DNA of 64,000 bases from positions 26,101,409 through 26,165,408 of the forward strand of contig OY727093.1 in assembly GCA_963402885.1 (NCBI GenBank), written 5' to 3'. The notes below the pieces were generated by a model. That model had not been told where the DNA came from and ran no database searches. It saw nothing but the letters and a program-made list of their open reading frames with translations. Below are positions 26,891 through 38,800 of this stretch, piece after piece (positions within the stretch are counted from its first letter, which is position 1; every line of letters starts with the position of its first letter). Made by a program: the position numbers and the translations under genes. Source of the stretch: Antedon bifida (Eukaryota; Echinodermata; Crinoidea; Comatulida; Antedonidae).

Positions 26891-28530
26891 TTTAAAACTG
26901 ATTCTGCTGAGTTTATGCTGATAAAGCACCAGAAGGAAATGATTATTATAACAATAATATTTCAACAATAGTTTACTGAATTTGGAGTAGGCCTAATTGC
27001 TTTCCGTCAGGATGGTCTCTGACCGTTGTTTCCGTGTATGAATCTAGTAATTTCGAACGATGATTTACAAGAAACTAAGTAACTTAACTTCTAAGTTTCT
27101 GTTTCTGTTTCAGGTTTTAGATAGCCTATTGTATATTTTCTTTCTACGAAATGAATGCTTGCGATTGGTTTGGAATTCCAGACCGTTCAGTTTATTCACT
27201 CAACGTATGATGCCAGCTTACGTGGTTGTTTCTCTCCCTCAAACTGAAATCATGTTTAGTCTGAGTATTGTGTGTTTATATAATATATTCATAATCTTAT
27301 CTCACCTATAATGAGATAAAGTATTTAATGTTGTTTATGTGTTAATTATAACTTTCGTCCAATATCTCACAATAATTTAATGGATACAGTCTGGTGATAA
27401 TTATAGGCGGGCTACTAATTATATTCTGTGACATCACTAAATCGCATGTGTGTTATCAAACACATATCGGGATGATAAAGAAACGATTGACGTAGGTTAT
27501 TCAGAACATGTTATAACAACAGATGGTTTAGTTACACAAATTATAATTCAGACTTTACTATAGGAGTTGAACGACAATGTACTTTGTTTTATACTATAAT
27601 ATTGGAATTTTTCAAGAATCAGTTTTTTAATGAAAATAGATAGTATTATGATAGTGATGGCTAAATTAATTTTTTATTTTCTAATTAGTCCCAGTTTATT
27701 TTCATAATGATCAAAGTGAGAGGTTCAACTCCATACATGCATGCTTCCTTATAATTGCTCATGTTTTGTTCAACGTTTGTTTTTGTTTTCAATTACGATA
27801 TGATCTCTCCGTTTGTAATTTAGTAGTATCTGTATAAAATGTATTTAATGTAGTTCACGTTGTTGTTGTAGACCTGCTTTTCTATCTATTGTAATACTTT
27901 ATAGGAACTCGGCATCTAAATGATTGATTTTTAAAGTTTTATTGAAGACGTTTATCATAATTGTGTTTATTTATTGATCATTCACCTTTGAATACAAAAA
28001 AAAACAGAACAGAAAATATTTTTTTAAAAAGAAGAAAACATGAATAACTAAACGAAACTATTTACAAGCAATACAAATCAATCATTGGGAGTTTAATCAT
28101 ATTTAAAATATATAGTGTATTTGTCAGGAAGAGCTAGTGACAGAAACAGTGAAACTTAATTTGTTTTCATCTTTTGCATTTATTTAGTGTCATCATCATC
28201 ATTACAGATTGTCAAATAATTGTCTAGGTTTCTTGATTCCTTTTCTAATAATCTGTCACAATTGTGAATCGATTGCCTAGTTGTTGCTTAAATTTGTTTT
28301 GTTTTGTTTATCGAAGTGGTTAGGGTTTCGTCATCCTAACGTCATCAATGCACACGATTGGTCATGCGTACACGTCTCAGTGTATCATAGCTAATGCAAC
28401 GGTTTGGTGTATGTTTCTTCCAAGCCAACTGAAGAAGTATCATTCTTACGGTACTTTGGCATTCTAATATTCAGAGCCATAATAATTATGGCTCGGATAA
28501 AATTATTTATTTATTGATTTATGTAATTTA
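26891..28530. other. Divergent intergenic region DNase I-like / extended synaptotagmin, left part
   Basis: AT-rich, no coding exon, RNA gene or structured repeat recognised. The open frame near 27060-27311 has no homology that I recognise. Confidence 0.5.
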
Positions 28531-28880
28531 TAGGAAGATGAAGATATAATTCATTTTCTGTTAACTTGTCATGCACTTGATAGCATCAGAAAACATGAAT
28601 TTGCAGAATTAAAAAAAACACCTTTTTGCCAATGGCTTTAAAACAGTTTTTTAAGATTTCGAAAAATTGGAAACTAGGAAAAAACTGCAGTTGGCAAAAT
28701 GGACTGATAAAATACTGTAAGAGCCTTGTGAAGAAAATGTTGGAAAAAAAGATCTGATCTCTTAAATTAAAACTTGTTGTGTAAAAATGTGATCATTACT
28801 GTATTTAATTTGTATTAATTTAAATTCATATGTTATTAAATGTTTATGTTGATTCATTATCGAGTGTGCAAAAAAAAAAG
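28531..28880 (+). pseudogene. Degenerate non-LTR retrotransposon 3' end
   Basis: 28534-28640 reads EDEDIIHFLLTCHALDSIR, matching the E-x-x-x-HFLL-x-C motif at the C-terminus of many LINE ORF2 proteins, followed by an early stop and an A-rich stretch at 28870-28880. Intergenic. Confidence 0.5.
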
Positions 28881-28896
28881 TGTATGTTCAAATAAA

Positions 28897-29716
28897 TTCA
28901 GAGCCATATATATAAAGAGTTACGACATTGAAAATTAGAAGCCATTTTTGTGTCAAAGAATTCGCACGCTGAGGGCGCGCGCGTCTCTTTGTTTAGCGTT
29001 TTCCTATAGTTCATGCATTATTTTTAGATTTTTTTGTCTATGAAATAACGCTTATATTCCGTTTTTATTTTAGTAATTAATTTTATTAATGGTATTAATT
29101 TGGTAACATTTATATATTGTGTCTATAATAACAAAAGAATAAATGCTAGGGCCTACATGCAAGTCAGGATACATCAAAGCATGAACCAATACAAAAAACA
29201 CACAAATTCACCCCTCTTTTTATACAGTATATGGCTCTCTGTGTGTTTTTGACACAAACTTTCAGAGACTCGTTCATCATTTCATTTGTAATAATTTGCC
29301 TTTATTATTTTAATATTGTTCATACCCTATTCAATATATTACCAAATATATCCACGACACTTTATTATTTTATTTAGTCATCAAAGCATGCAATATGAAT
29401 TGAAAATATTACATAATTGTTATTAATAGGACGTAGTTATGGGATGTTTCGTTCCAAAATCAATCAATCGAACTTTATAATGTACTAGCGCACGCGCGCG
29501 CAATATTCTTTGCCGCAAGTACTTCTGTACGCTGTGCACATCGATATTTCACCGTTAGATGTGCAATTACATTTTTTTAAATATAAGAAAAAGTTTAAAG
29601 TATTTTCTTGCTCCTACACTTTACATGCAATAACGGAGACAAGTTTGACACAAATTGATCTGCATATCACGTGACTATAATCCAATGTCGTAACTCTTTA
29701 TATATATGGCTCTGAA
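28897..29716. mobile_element. Non-autonomous DNA element with 34-bp terminal inverted repeats
   Basis: Arms 28897-28930 and 29683-29716 (outer ends TTCAGAGCCATATATATAAA) are exact complements. 820 bp, no transposase. A TAAA on each flank could be the target duplication. GC-alternating tracts (GGGCGCGCGCG, GCACGCGCGCGC) lie inside both halves. It ends 123 bp before the extended synaptotagmin start codon. Confidence 0.88.
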
Positions 29717-29839
29717 TAAATTATTATTATAGCGCCCTCATAAAATAGGTTGACCTGGATCGTTGATTAAGGTTATTTTACACGCTTCACTGCATCCAAT
29801 GCATTCCTCATAACAAAACAACTAACTACAACAAGAAAC

Positions 29840-32800
29840 ATGGAGGCTTCAACCTCAAATGGAGCTGCAGATTCGGATGATTTAAATTCGAATTTAGACG
29901 ATGAGACAACACCAGATATAAAAGAGACAACGTCGGATGCTGTAGATGACCTCTTACCAATTCTGAAGAAGTATGTCGGTGTATTTTTCATGCTTTTTTC
30001 GATTTGGTTTATGGGATACTGTGGCTTCAGCAGTAGCTGGGTATTCATGATAGTTATTGTGCTGCTGCTTCGTGAAAAAGCAACTAAAAGAAAAGAAGTC
30101 AAACTTTTAGTTGCCAGACAAGCTGTAACAAGTGAAAGACAAGTAATAGAAGCTGCCGTTCAAGAATTGCCATCATGGGTAAGTCTAATCTTTATTTTAA
30201 TTTAGTGTAAAGAAATGGCCTACTACTAGACTAGGCCTAGTTCTAGTAGTACTAGTATACTATTAGTACTACTAGCCTAGCTAGGCCAGCACTCTACTCT
30301 GTAGTTAGTTCAGCAGATGCCTATTTTCCTCCAGTGGATGCAATTACAACTGTGTAGGCCATGTGTCGGTACCATCGATCATAATCGTATTATCTTTACA
30401 GATTTATGAACATCATAATATATAAATGGTAGCACGATTTTAGAAAATCCTTGCGCAATTTCAAATTGCAAAAGGATTTTTTTGCGCAATTTGAAATTGC
30501 ACGTAACTTGTGCAGTTTTAACACAAGTTAACACTGTAACAAGGCATTATAAAGGAAAATCCCCATCGTAATTTAGTATGCACTCAAGCCAATCACACTT
30601 TCTCATATCTCTGATTAAAACATAAAATGTTTCATTCCTTGTATTATAAAATGTCATTCTTTATATATTATGCATAACAGATTACAAGCTTTGATTGATT
30701 TATCAAATACTGAAAATACCTTGCACTGTTTGAAATTTTCTAAATTTAATAAATACTTTTGAAATTGTTCGTGCAAGAGAATCCTTGTGAGGTTTCAAAT
30801 TGTGCAAATGGCATAAATAATAGATAAAGTACAATATACAATGTAGTATCTACCCATTCCATTTTTTACTTTTCAAAAAAGTGTAATGCCACTTTACAGT
30901 AAATCTGTAAAACCAACAGCACAATAATTGTTATTGATTTTACTCTCTATTTCACTGACATGACAGTATTTATCTCTATCATTATATTTTGATATGTTTA
31001 CGACAATTCATATATAAACTCAATAGTATATTCACCAAGGATTAGTTATTTTGTCTGAAGCCTTAACCATTCTTGTGGTTAATAAAAAAACAAATACAAG
31101 TGTACAATTGAGATATTCATCACTAGTATCATAGCATGTTGTGTGGGTTGTTTTTAACTATTAACACAATTATACTCATGGTTGACCATGCTGATAGGCT
31201 CATCCCTATACTTTTGTTTGTATAAGTCATCATACAGTAGTCCAACTTGGAAATATACAGAAGATTAGTTTTGGTGTAAGGGTTTACATACTTTTATGGC
31301 AAACTTAGGGTTACTGTGCAGTATCTACAGTGTTTGGGCCTGGTTTTTAGCATATAACTAATATCAAGCCCAAAATGTGTAAGCTCTGTCTACACTATCA
31401 AACGTTATGTGACAAACAAATGTGATGTGTCCTTATGGTCATGATGTCATATCACTACCATATTTGGGCACATCACACTTTTTTGTCAAACTAGTTTGAT
31501 AGTGTAGGAAGAGGTTAAGATGTAGTAGTAGATTGTGAGACTACCCCTTACAGTAGGTCATAGAGCAAGGTGGTTAGAATATAACTATAGGTTCAGGATT
31601 GAACCATGGACCTTGGGACTGGAAGGCAGACACGTTTAACCACCAAGCTACAGCTCAACTTCACCATTTATCTTTGATTATTGCATGCTTAGAATGTGTA
31701 GTTTTTTTAGCTTAAAGATTCAAAGAAAATCGTTCCATTTCATAAAGCTGTGTTATTTAGAAATAGAGCTATTCAACTTTTTAAGTATCCAGGTATCTCA
31801 CTTGGTGTTTGCATCAATTTACTTTAGATCATAAAGCTGTGTTATTTAGAAATAGAGCTATTCAACTTTTTAAAGTGCTAGTGCCACACTTTCGACAAAT
31901 ACGACATTTACTATTATCAGTATCAAGAATAATATATGTAGATACTGTGTTGAATTGAGTTTCAATAATAAATTGTTATATATATGGAAAAAAAAGCAAT
32001 ATGTGTGTCGTTATTTGGTCACGAAATGTTACCTTTCGACATTTGTGTGTGACGTCACAGCCATAACACCGACGATATCGAGAGGAGGAACTAACCTGCA
32101 TCTTGCGCCTTATAACACACCCCGCGGCGATCACAACAGGCTTACTGAATATTTGTTATGGATTCCGAAAGCGATTTAGAAAGTGTTTCATCAGATAGAC
32201 CTAGTAGTAGTAGTTCATCATCAAGTGATGAGGAAAATGGTACTGGCCTTATAATACCATATAATTTCGAACCACGTTTTGAGGAACATGAATTACAAGA
32301 CATTGATGAAGAAGCCCAAGGTGAAGATGTTGACATGATGGCTGCACGCCTGGATAATTTAGAATGGTAGGTGTTCCCCTTGTGGTTGTTGTAGTGAAGC
32401 GTCTGCTTGATTGGGCTAGGCCTAATTAATCAATCGAAGCTAGAGCTACCTCAGTGTTTCTAAATTCTAAATATACAATCGATTTTGTTTTTTTTTTCAA
32501 ATTTTGTGAGATGCCATACGTTAATATAAAGTCCCCATCATATTGTTTGATGATTATTAGATGGGTCGGATTTGGGACGGTGGTTTAATAAATAGGCTAC
32601 TCCTTGGCTTGGCTTTGATTATAATAATAGATAGACTAGGCCTAAAGTATTAATATTCTGGTCATAGTTCAAATGGGCAAGAGCTAATTATATTTTCATT
32701 AAGCAAACATTTGAATTTCACTTGCTTGAGTGACTGCTGATATGATCAAGTAATTATAATCATAATAATTAGTTTTATAATGACTAAATACATTTTTTCA

Positions 32801-35800
32801 TCTTGTTCAGGTGTTCCTGTGAACATTGCCAAATCATGGGCTCAGGGGAAGAGTGCATCTGCTGCAAGGAGTGCGAAAACACAAGTGCTAAACTTGAAGA
32901 CAATGTCAATCTGTTCAACAATGATGCTCCATTCTCCTGCATCACAAATCATCCAGGTTTCAAGTCTGTTGCTCTTGACCCTTGGGTGCTGGAAGTAGCA
33001 TGGCTTTCGTATAAGCAACACTATGATAAGAAAGTTATCTATAACGGACCAAAAAACAAAAAGTACCGTCACATATCGTACAGACAGTATGCCCGATGGA
33101 TACATGGATATGTCGGAAAAAATATCCGTATAGTGCTTCCGTCTTGTGTTGTCTCTTGCATAAGAGCACATTTCCCACCACCTGGAGATGACCCGGTTTT
33201 TACAGGATTTAAATTACCAGACCTAAATTAAAACAGCCATAGCAGCATTTTAATTTTCTTATACTATTTAGTATTAGTTTAATAATTTTTTGAAATTAAA
33301 TAAAGTAATAATGTATACAATTTGCAACTCATTTTGATTTTATTGCTTCTCTCATTCATATACATCTCCAATACATTGTTATTGGGGAAAAAATGAAAGA
33401 GTCTGAAAATACAGTACATTTTATTATGTCTACAATAATATGCTGTGTTCAATTCATTTATATGAATGTACATATAATTATGTTGATGCGTTATTCAAGA
33501 GTCTTCTTGAGGTTGTTATGGAACCAAATCGCAGCATTTGAAAGACCTGAAAAAAGTGCCAAGTGTCAAGTTATTATTGCTTTTTAAACCGGCTTGTGTG
33601 TTGGGCAACTGCAGCACTTTTTTCAGGTCTTTCAAATGCTGCGCACAATGATGGTGGTATGGTCTCTGTAAATGCATCTAGATTTGGTTCCATAACAACC
33701 TCAAGAAGACTCTTGAATAACGCATCAACATAATTATATGTACATTCTGTTAAAAGTTTTTTAACAATGTAACCCCCTTTCTTGTACTTGGGAAATGATA
33801 TTACGTATTCCTTTTCTCCAGCCTTATTTACCATTTGTTCTCTGGTACTGTTCTCATTATAGTGAAGAGCAGCTATGAAAAGTCGACTCTTCATTCCACT
33901 ATATGAAAAGTGGAACATTTTAGGAGCGAAATGATTAATAAGGCTATGGTACCCTTCCACTGATGACGTTTGCCCATGAGGTGAAGAATTGCGAATGTCC
34001 TTCACCAACATTTTGGTTTCAACAAATTTTTGTAAGGCATCACAAGCTTCAGTATCAGCAGTCAACCACTTTGTTAACCGTTGGTCTGAAGGAGACATTA
34101 CCGGATGGGCACATTCCGTATATGGTTCAGGATGTCCAGTATGAAGATTTTGTACATGTCTTACCACAGACTTCCACTTTGCTTCAATGATATCTTTTTC
34201 ATCAATGTTGGTGGACATTACACACCAGTAATAATGGTTAGAAATAGATTTTTGCCAATTACCTAAAAGGTTACACGATTTTTTTGTTGATATGGCCTGA
34301 ATCTTTTTCTTAATACTTTTTGCAATGTGCCAGCAGTCAAAATAATGCTTAATGTCTGGACAATTATCCCTTAAATATTTTTGTAGTTGTCTATGTCTAT
34401 CGGAAACAATTGTACTTATATTTACTTTGAAATCTTTAAAGACATCCAATGTTTTTTGTAGACCCTTCAGTTCCATATGATAAGATGATTTAACATCACT
34501 ACTCTGAACTAATTCAACATTCAAAATCTTGTTTTCGGTCAAGTCAACTGATGTGTATGAACCATATTTTGCACTGTGGCCCATACTGTCACAGCGTCCA
34601 TCTACTCCAATAGAAATATCCTTGCCCTGTAATTCAGCAAAGTGCTTATCCCTTTTAAAAAACCAAGTATTCCTTACAACTCTGTGTAAGAAATTTTGTT
34701 GGTGACGGAAAAAAGTACGTTTACTAATGGCGCTCACGTTGATACTTTTTAGCGCTCTTAAAAATTGTGTGGGTGTTGAGCCAGAAAAAAGAATAGCCCC
34801 ACTTAGTAAAATATTACCCATTGGGGTACCTCTAGCTTCTGGCTGACTTTTCCACTCGCGGTTAGTGTGGCAACATAAGCATCTTATGTTTGCAATAAGC
34901 ATGCTTCCCTTGTTACGACAACATACTTGAACTTTACTAGAAAAACAGGAAAGGCATATAGAAAGTAGCATCAGTAGCTGATTGTGAAAAACAATGTATT
35001 TTGGCTGTCTATGTGCATCCCCATTAAATCCTTTCATCTCATCATCTTCCATCTCTGTATCCTCACCATCTGAAACTGATACATCCTCTTCAGGTCGATA
35101 ATCTGAATCGCTATCATCTTCTGTCGACTCATCAAAATCTTCATCATCTTCATCAGACGATTGTTCTTTGTATGTTGGTTTGGCTTTTTTGGGTGCCACG
35201 ACTTTAGCTTTGCTCATTTTTCTTCGCCGAGCACGTTTTCTTTGCTTTCGTGTCTGTGTGCCTCTGGACACCATAAGAGGCTTATCGCATACACTGGCCA
35301 GCTCCTGTTCATCCTCTTCCTTATCCTCTGTTCCAGTAATGAGCTCCCTGATCACTCTCGCCTTTTCCCTTTTAACAAATGCTGACCTGTTGGAATGAAT
35401 ATTAATACTATTAATAAATAAATATCAGACAAACCTAAACATTTTTTTTTTTATTTATTGAATCTATTACACTAACCTCTGTGCTGTACACTCTTTGGCC
35501 ACCTGACCACCATCGTCGGATGTCTCCCTCACAACATGTATTGTTGGTACCGCTGTTTTGGCATTCAGTAAAAGCCTAAAAGTAGTGAGGAAACCGTTGT
35601 CCAGTTAATATTAAGGGCAAAATAACGCAAGCAATATAATTATAATATAGTTGTTAGTTCCCGCTTACACCGACAGGACATTCTCCTACTGAGCATAACA
35701 GTGTAGGCATTGACTACCCTCCATCATGATTGTACAGCATTCAGTAAGTAGTACTAATTAGGCCTGGCTAGGCTAGCCCTATCCCATTATTATATTATAA

Positions 35801-38800
35801 TAAGCCAAATACATAACAACTAGGCCTAGCCTAGTTGAGTTATCTGTGTGTGTAGGCAAAACTAGTTACTAATACTTATTATGTTATGTTTATTTAAAGA
35901 TAAACCAACATAAAGTAAATACTATACACATATCAGGCGGAGCAACTGTACTGTATGTATGTAGTTTTATTGTTACTGCAAATTATGTGCCCGCGCGCCT
36001 AGAAGCTAGGCTTGGCCCAACAGGCCCATCAATAGCGACGGCGAACGTATTTTATGCAGTTTTTGTTGAAGGTAAAATATTAAAAGTAAATTCATCTAAT
36101 TAACAAATACCTACTTTGTAGCTAGACCAGCTTTGAATTGACCCATGTTTGTAAATGAATCGTCTGAAAAATGCTTAAAACAAAGCACTGATCGAGCTGT
36201 GGGTTTCCATTTATCGCGTTTTGTACGTACAAATCTTGTCCATTGCCTGGCGATGAAACTGTCCTTTGGCCACCGAAACAATAAGTTATTTTCATGATCA
36301 CAATTCGCAGCAACACAGCGAGAAGGCATATTGATTTATTATAATAGATAAATAAAAAAGTAGCTGACAATAATAATAGTTGAACAATAACAATTAGTAC
36401 CAGTAGAAAGCAGTATGCAGTATATAATATTAGTAGTAAACCAGCGTCTCATGCATGCACGTGTGTTGTTTTAAAAGGCGGAAGTAGAATGTCTTCTGCC
36501 TGTGACGTCACGCTTATAAAGTACGATGGCATATTAACGTTCTTAATTAAGAGGTGATTACGGCCATACCGTTAAAAGTAGGTCAATGCAAATTTCGGTC
36601 AAGATTTATAGACATTAAATCTACCCAAAATATCATTAATATCTGAATTTAAAGACTGTGGCACTAGCACTTTAAGTATCCAGATATCTCACTTCGGTGT
36701 TTGCATCGATTAACTTTAGATAGTAATAATCAGTGTTTAAGTATGGTATTCTTCTAGATAGCTTTGATGGGGTGAAGACTTAAAATCAGGTCTAATAGAT
36801 CTGTATGTAACTGTAAAAAAATGTGCAATTGATTTGAATGAAGTGTACCAAGTGCTTACTTAATGAATACAGTTACTTGAAAGATACAGTACTGGCCCAC
36901 TTTGTGAATCCTTTGGTTTGGCGTGGGTCATAACAAGGCCTCTTGGTTAGGATACAGTACTGTACGTGAAAATAAATAAATACAGTAATACAACCTGCCT
37001 ACTTAATTAATACTCGCAGCACTGGCCCACTTTGTGAATTCTTTGGTTTGGCGTGGGTCCCAAGCCCTGTTGGTTAGTATACAACAGTGTAAATAAAAAA
37101 AATAATTACTTGGAATTGATTTGAAGGAGCATACAACCCGCCTGCTTATCAAGATACAACACTGGTCCATTTATTTGGTTTTCACATGCTCATCACAATC
37201 TCGCTAACCTGTGACTATTATGATAATTCAAAGTACCTACATACTCTGATACTGTGATTGACATATTATTCCTGTAACTGTACCTACTGTACTACAACTG
37301 TACCTACTACAACTGTACCTACTACAACTGTAAATAGCATGTTAACTGTACCTAGCATGTTAACTGTACACAACACAGGCAAGATGTTTTGAATTGATCA
37401 CTGCTAAACATACTCAGCATTCCTAATGAATACCAATCCCTAATTCAAAGGATGAAAGAAAAACCTACACAAGATAATCCTACATGTCATAGAATTTTTT
37501 TAACAAAACTATTTATGTTCCAAACTGTACAGTTTAGTCAATCTTAATTTCTTTGTAAGTTGATTGTAAGGTCATCAGTTACAGTACAAAAACTGCTATG
37601 GTATCATACTGTATTGATTGCAGAAATCAGTCAAAAAAAGAAGAAAAATAAAGCCAAAAGATACCATAGAATTTGTGTAAAATACACAGTATAAAGAAAA
37701 TGTGTTATATAAAGTCAGACTGAAGTTGTACTGTAGTGGTTGCCATATTAGAAAAACAAGTTTTCATTTATATACAGTATGTTTAATGTTTTTTTTATAG
37801 GTTTATTTTCCGGACACCGAAAGGGCAGAATGGTTGAACAAGGTACAGTCGTTTTTCATACAGTAGTAGTTTTACTTCCAATTAAAATCCAAATCTGAGA
37901 ACCTTTAACATGTTTCTAAGTAAAACCTCATATTATCAACTTTACATTATATAATAAAACAAAGAAGTACTGTACAGTACATTGAATACAGTGTTTTACG
38001 TTTTTAAATCATTTACCATATTAACCGATTTTACCACAAATTTCAAGTAACAAAGCAATCAATATTCAAACCATTATTTGAATTTAATTTGCTGTAAATG
38101 ATATTTAATGTGCACAGGATGTCCCATGACCTTTGTGGGTGTGTTATTATAATTTCAAAGTATACTGACACAATATCCTGTACAGTACTATGATGTTAGA
38201 TGTTGTAGGCTGTATGAATACATTAAGGCAAAAAGAAAGTTCAAAGGTTATAGTTTATCTGTTACCATGAAGTTGATAGGCCCTTCTCTCCTCCATACCC
38301 TTCTCTCACCACTCCCCCCTACTCCACACCCCTCTCTCACTGCTTTCCCCTTGTTCCACACCCTTCTCTCACCACTCCCCCTACTCTCACCACTCCCCCT
38401 ACTCTCACCACTCCCCCTACTCTCACCACTCCCCCTACTCTCACCACTCTACTACTCTTACCACTCTCACCACTCCCCCTACTCCACACCCCTCTCTCAC
38501 TGCTCTCCCCCTGCTCCACACCCTTCTCTCACCACTCCCCCCTACTCCACACCCCTCTCTCACTGCTCTCCCCCTGCTCCACACCCTTCTCTCACCACTC
38601 CCCCCTACTCCACACCCCTCTCTCACTGCTCTCCCCTGCTCCACACCCTTCTCTCACCACTCTCCCACCGTCCCCTCCCTTCTCTCACCGTCCCTCTTCT
38701 CCACACCCTTCCCACACTTCTCTTCTCTTCCACACAATTCTCTCTCTCCGCCTGTCTATCTTCGCCAGCTTTCCTCCACTCTTCTTCCACCTCCCACTTC

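Larger units (their letters stand above)
31874..36671. mobile_element. Complete Kolobok-type DNA transposon, 4798 bp, with two convergent genes
   Basis: Perfect 15-bp terminal inverted repeats, AGTGCTAGTGCCACA at 31874-31888 and its complement at 36657-36671. TTAA target duplications at 31870-31873 and 36672-36675. The flanks rejoin exactly into a repeat whose unoccupied copy reads CAACTTTTTAAGTATCC at 46.28 kb. Inside are a plus-strand gene for a P2X7-C-like zinc protein (32158-33231) and a minus-strand THAP transposase gene (36329-33574). TTAA specificity plus a THAP-containing DDE transposase is the Kolobok pattern. Both ORFs are uninterrupted, so the copy may be young and possibly competent. 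Confidence 0.93.

Noticed and set aside
33393-33587. Short plus-strand ORF with an AAFERPEKSA-type ending
   Set aside because: It is the inverted copy of the transposase C-terminus, not an independent gene.
31874-36671. piggyBac assignment based on TTAA
   Set aside because: The transposase has a THAP domain and a Kolobok-like DDE core, and lacks the piggyBac Cys-rich C-terminus.
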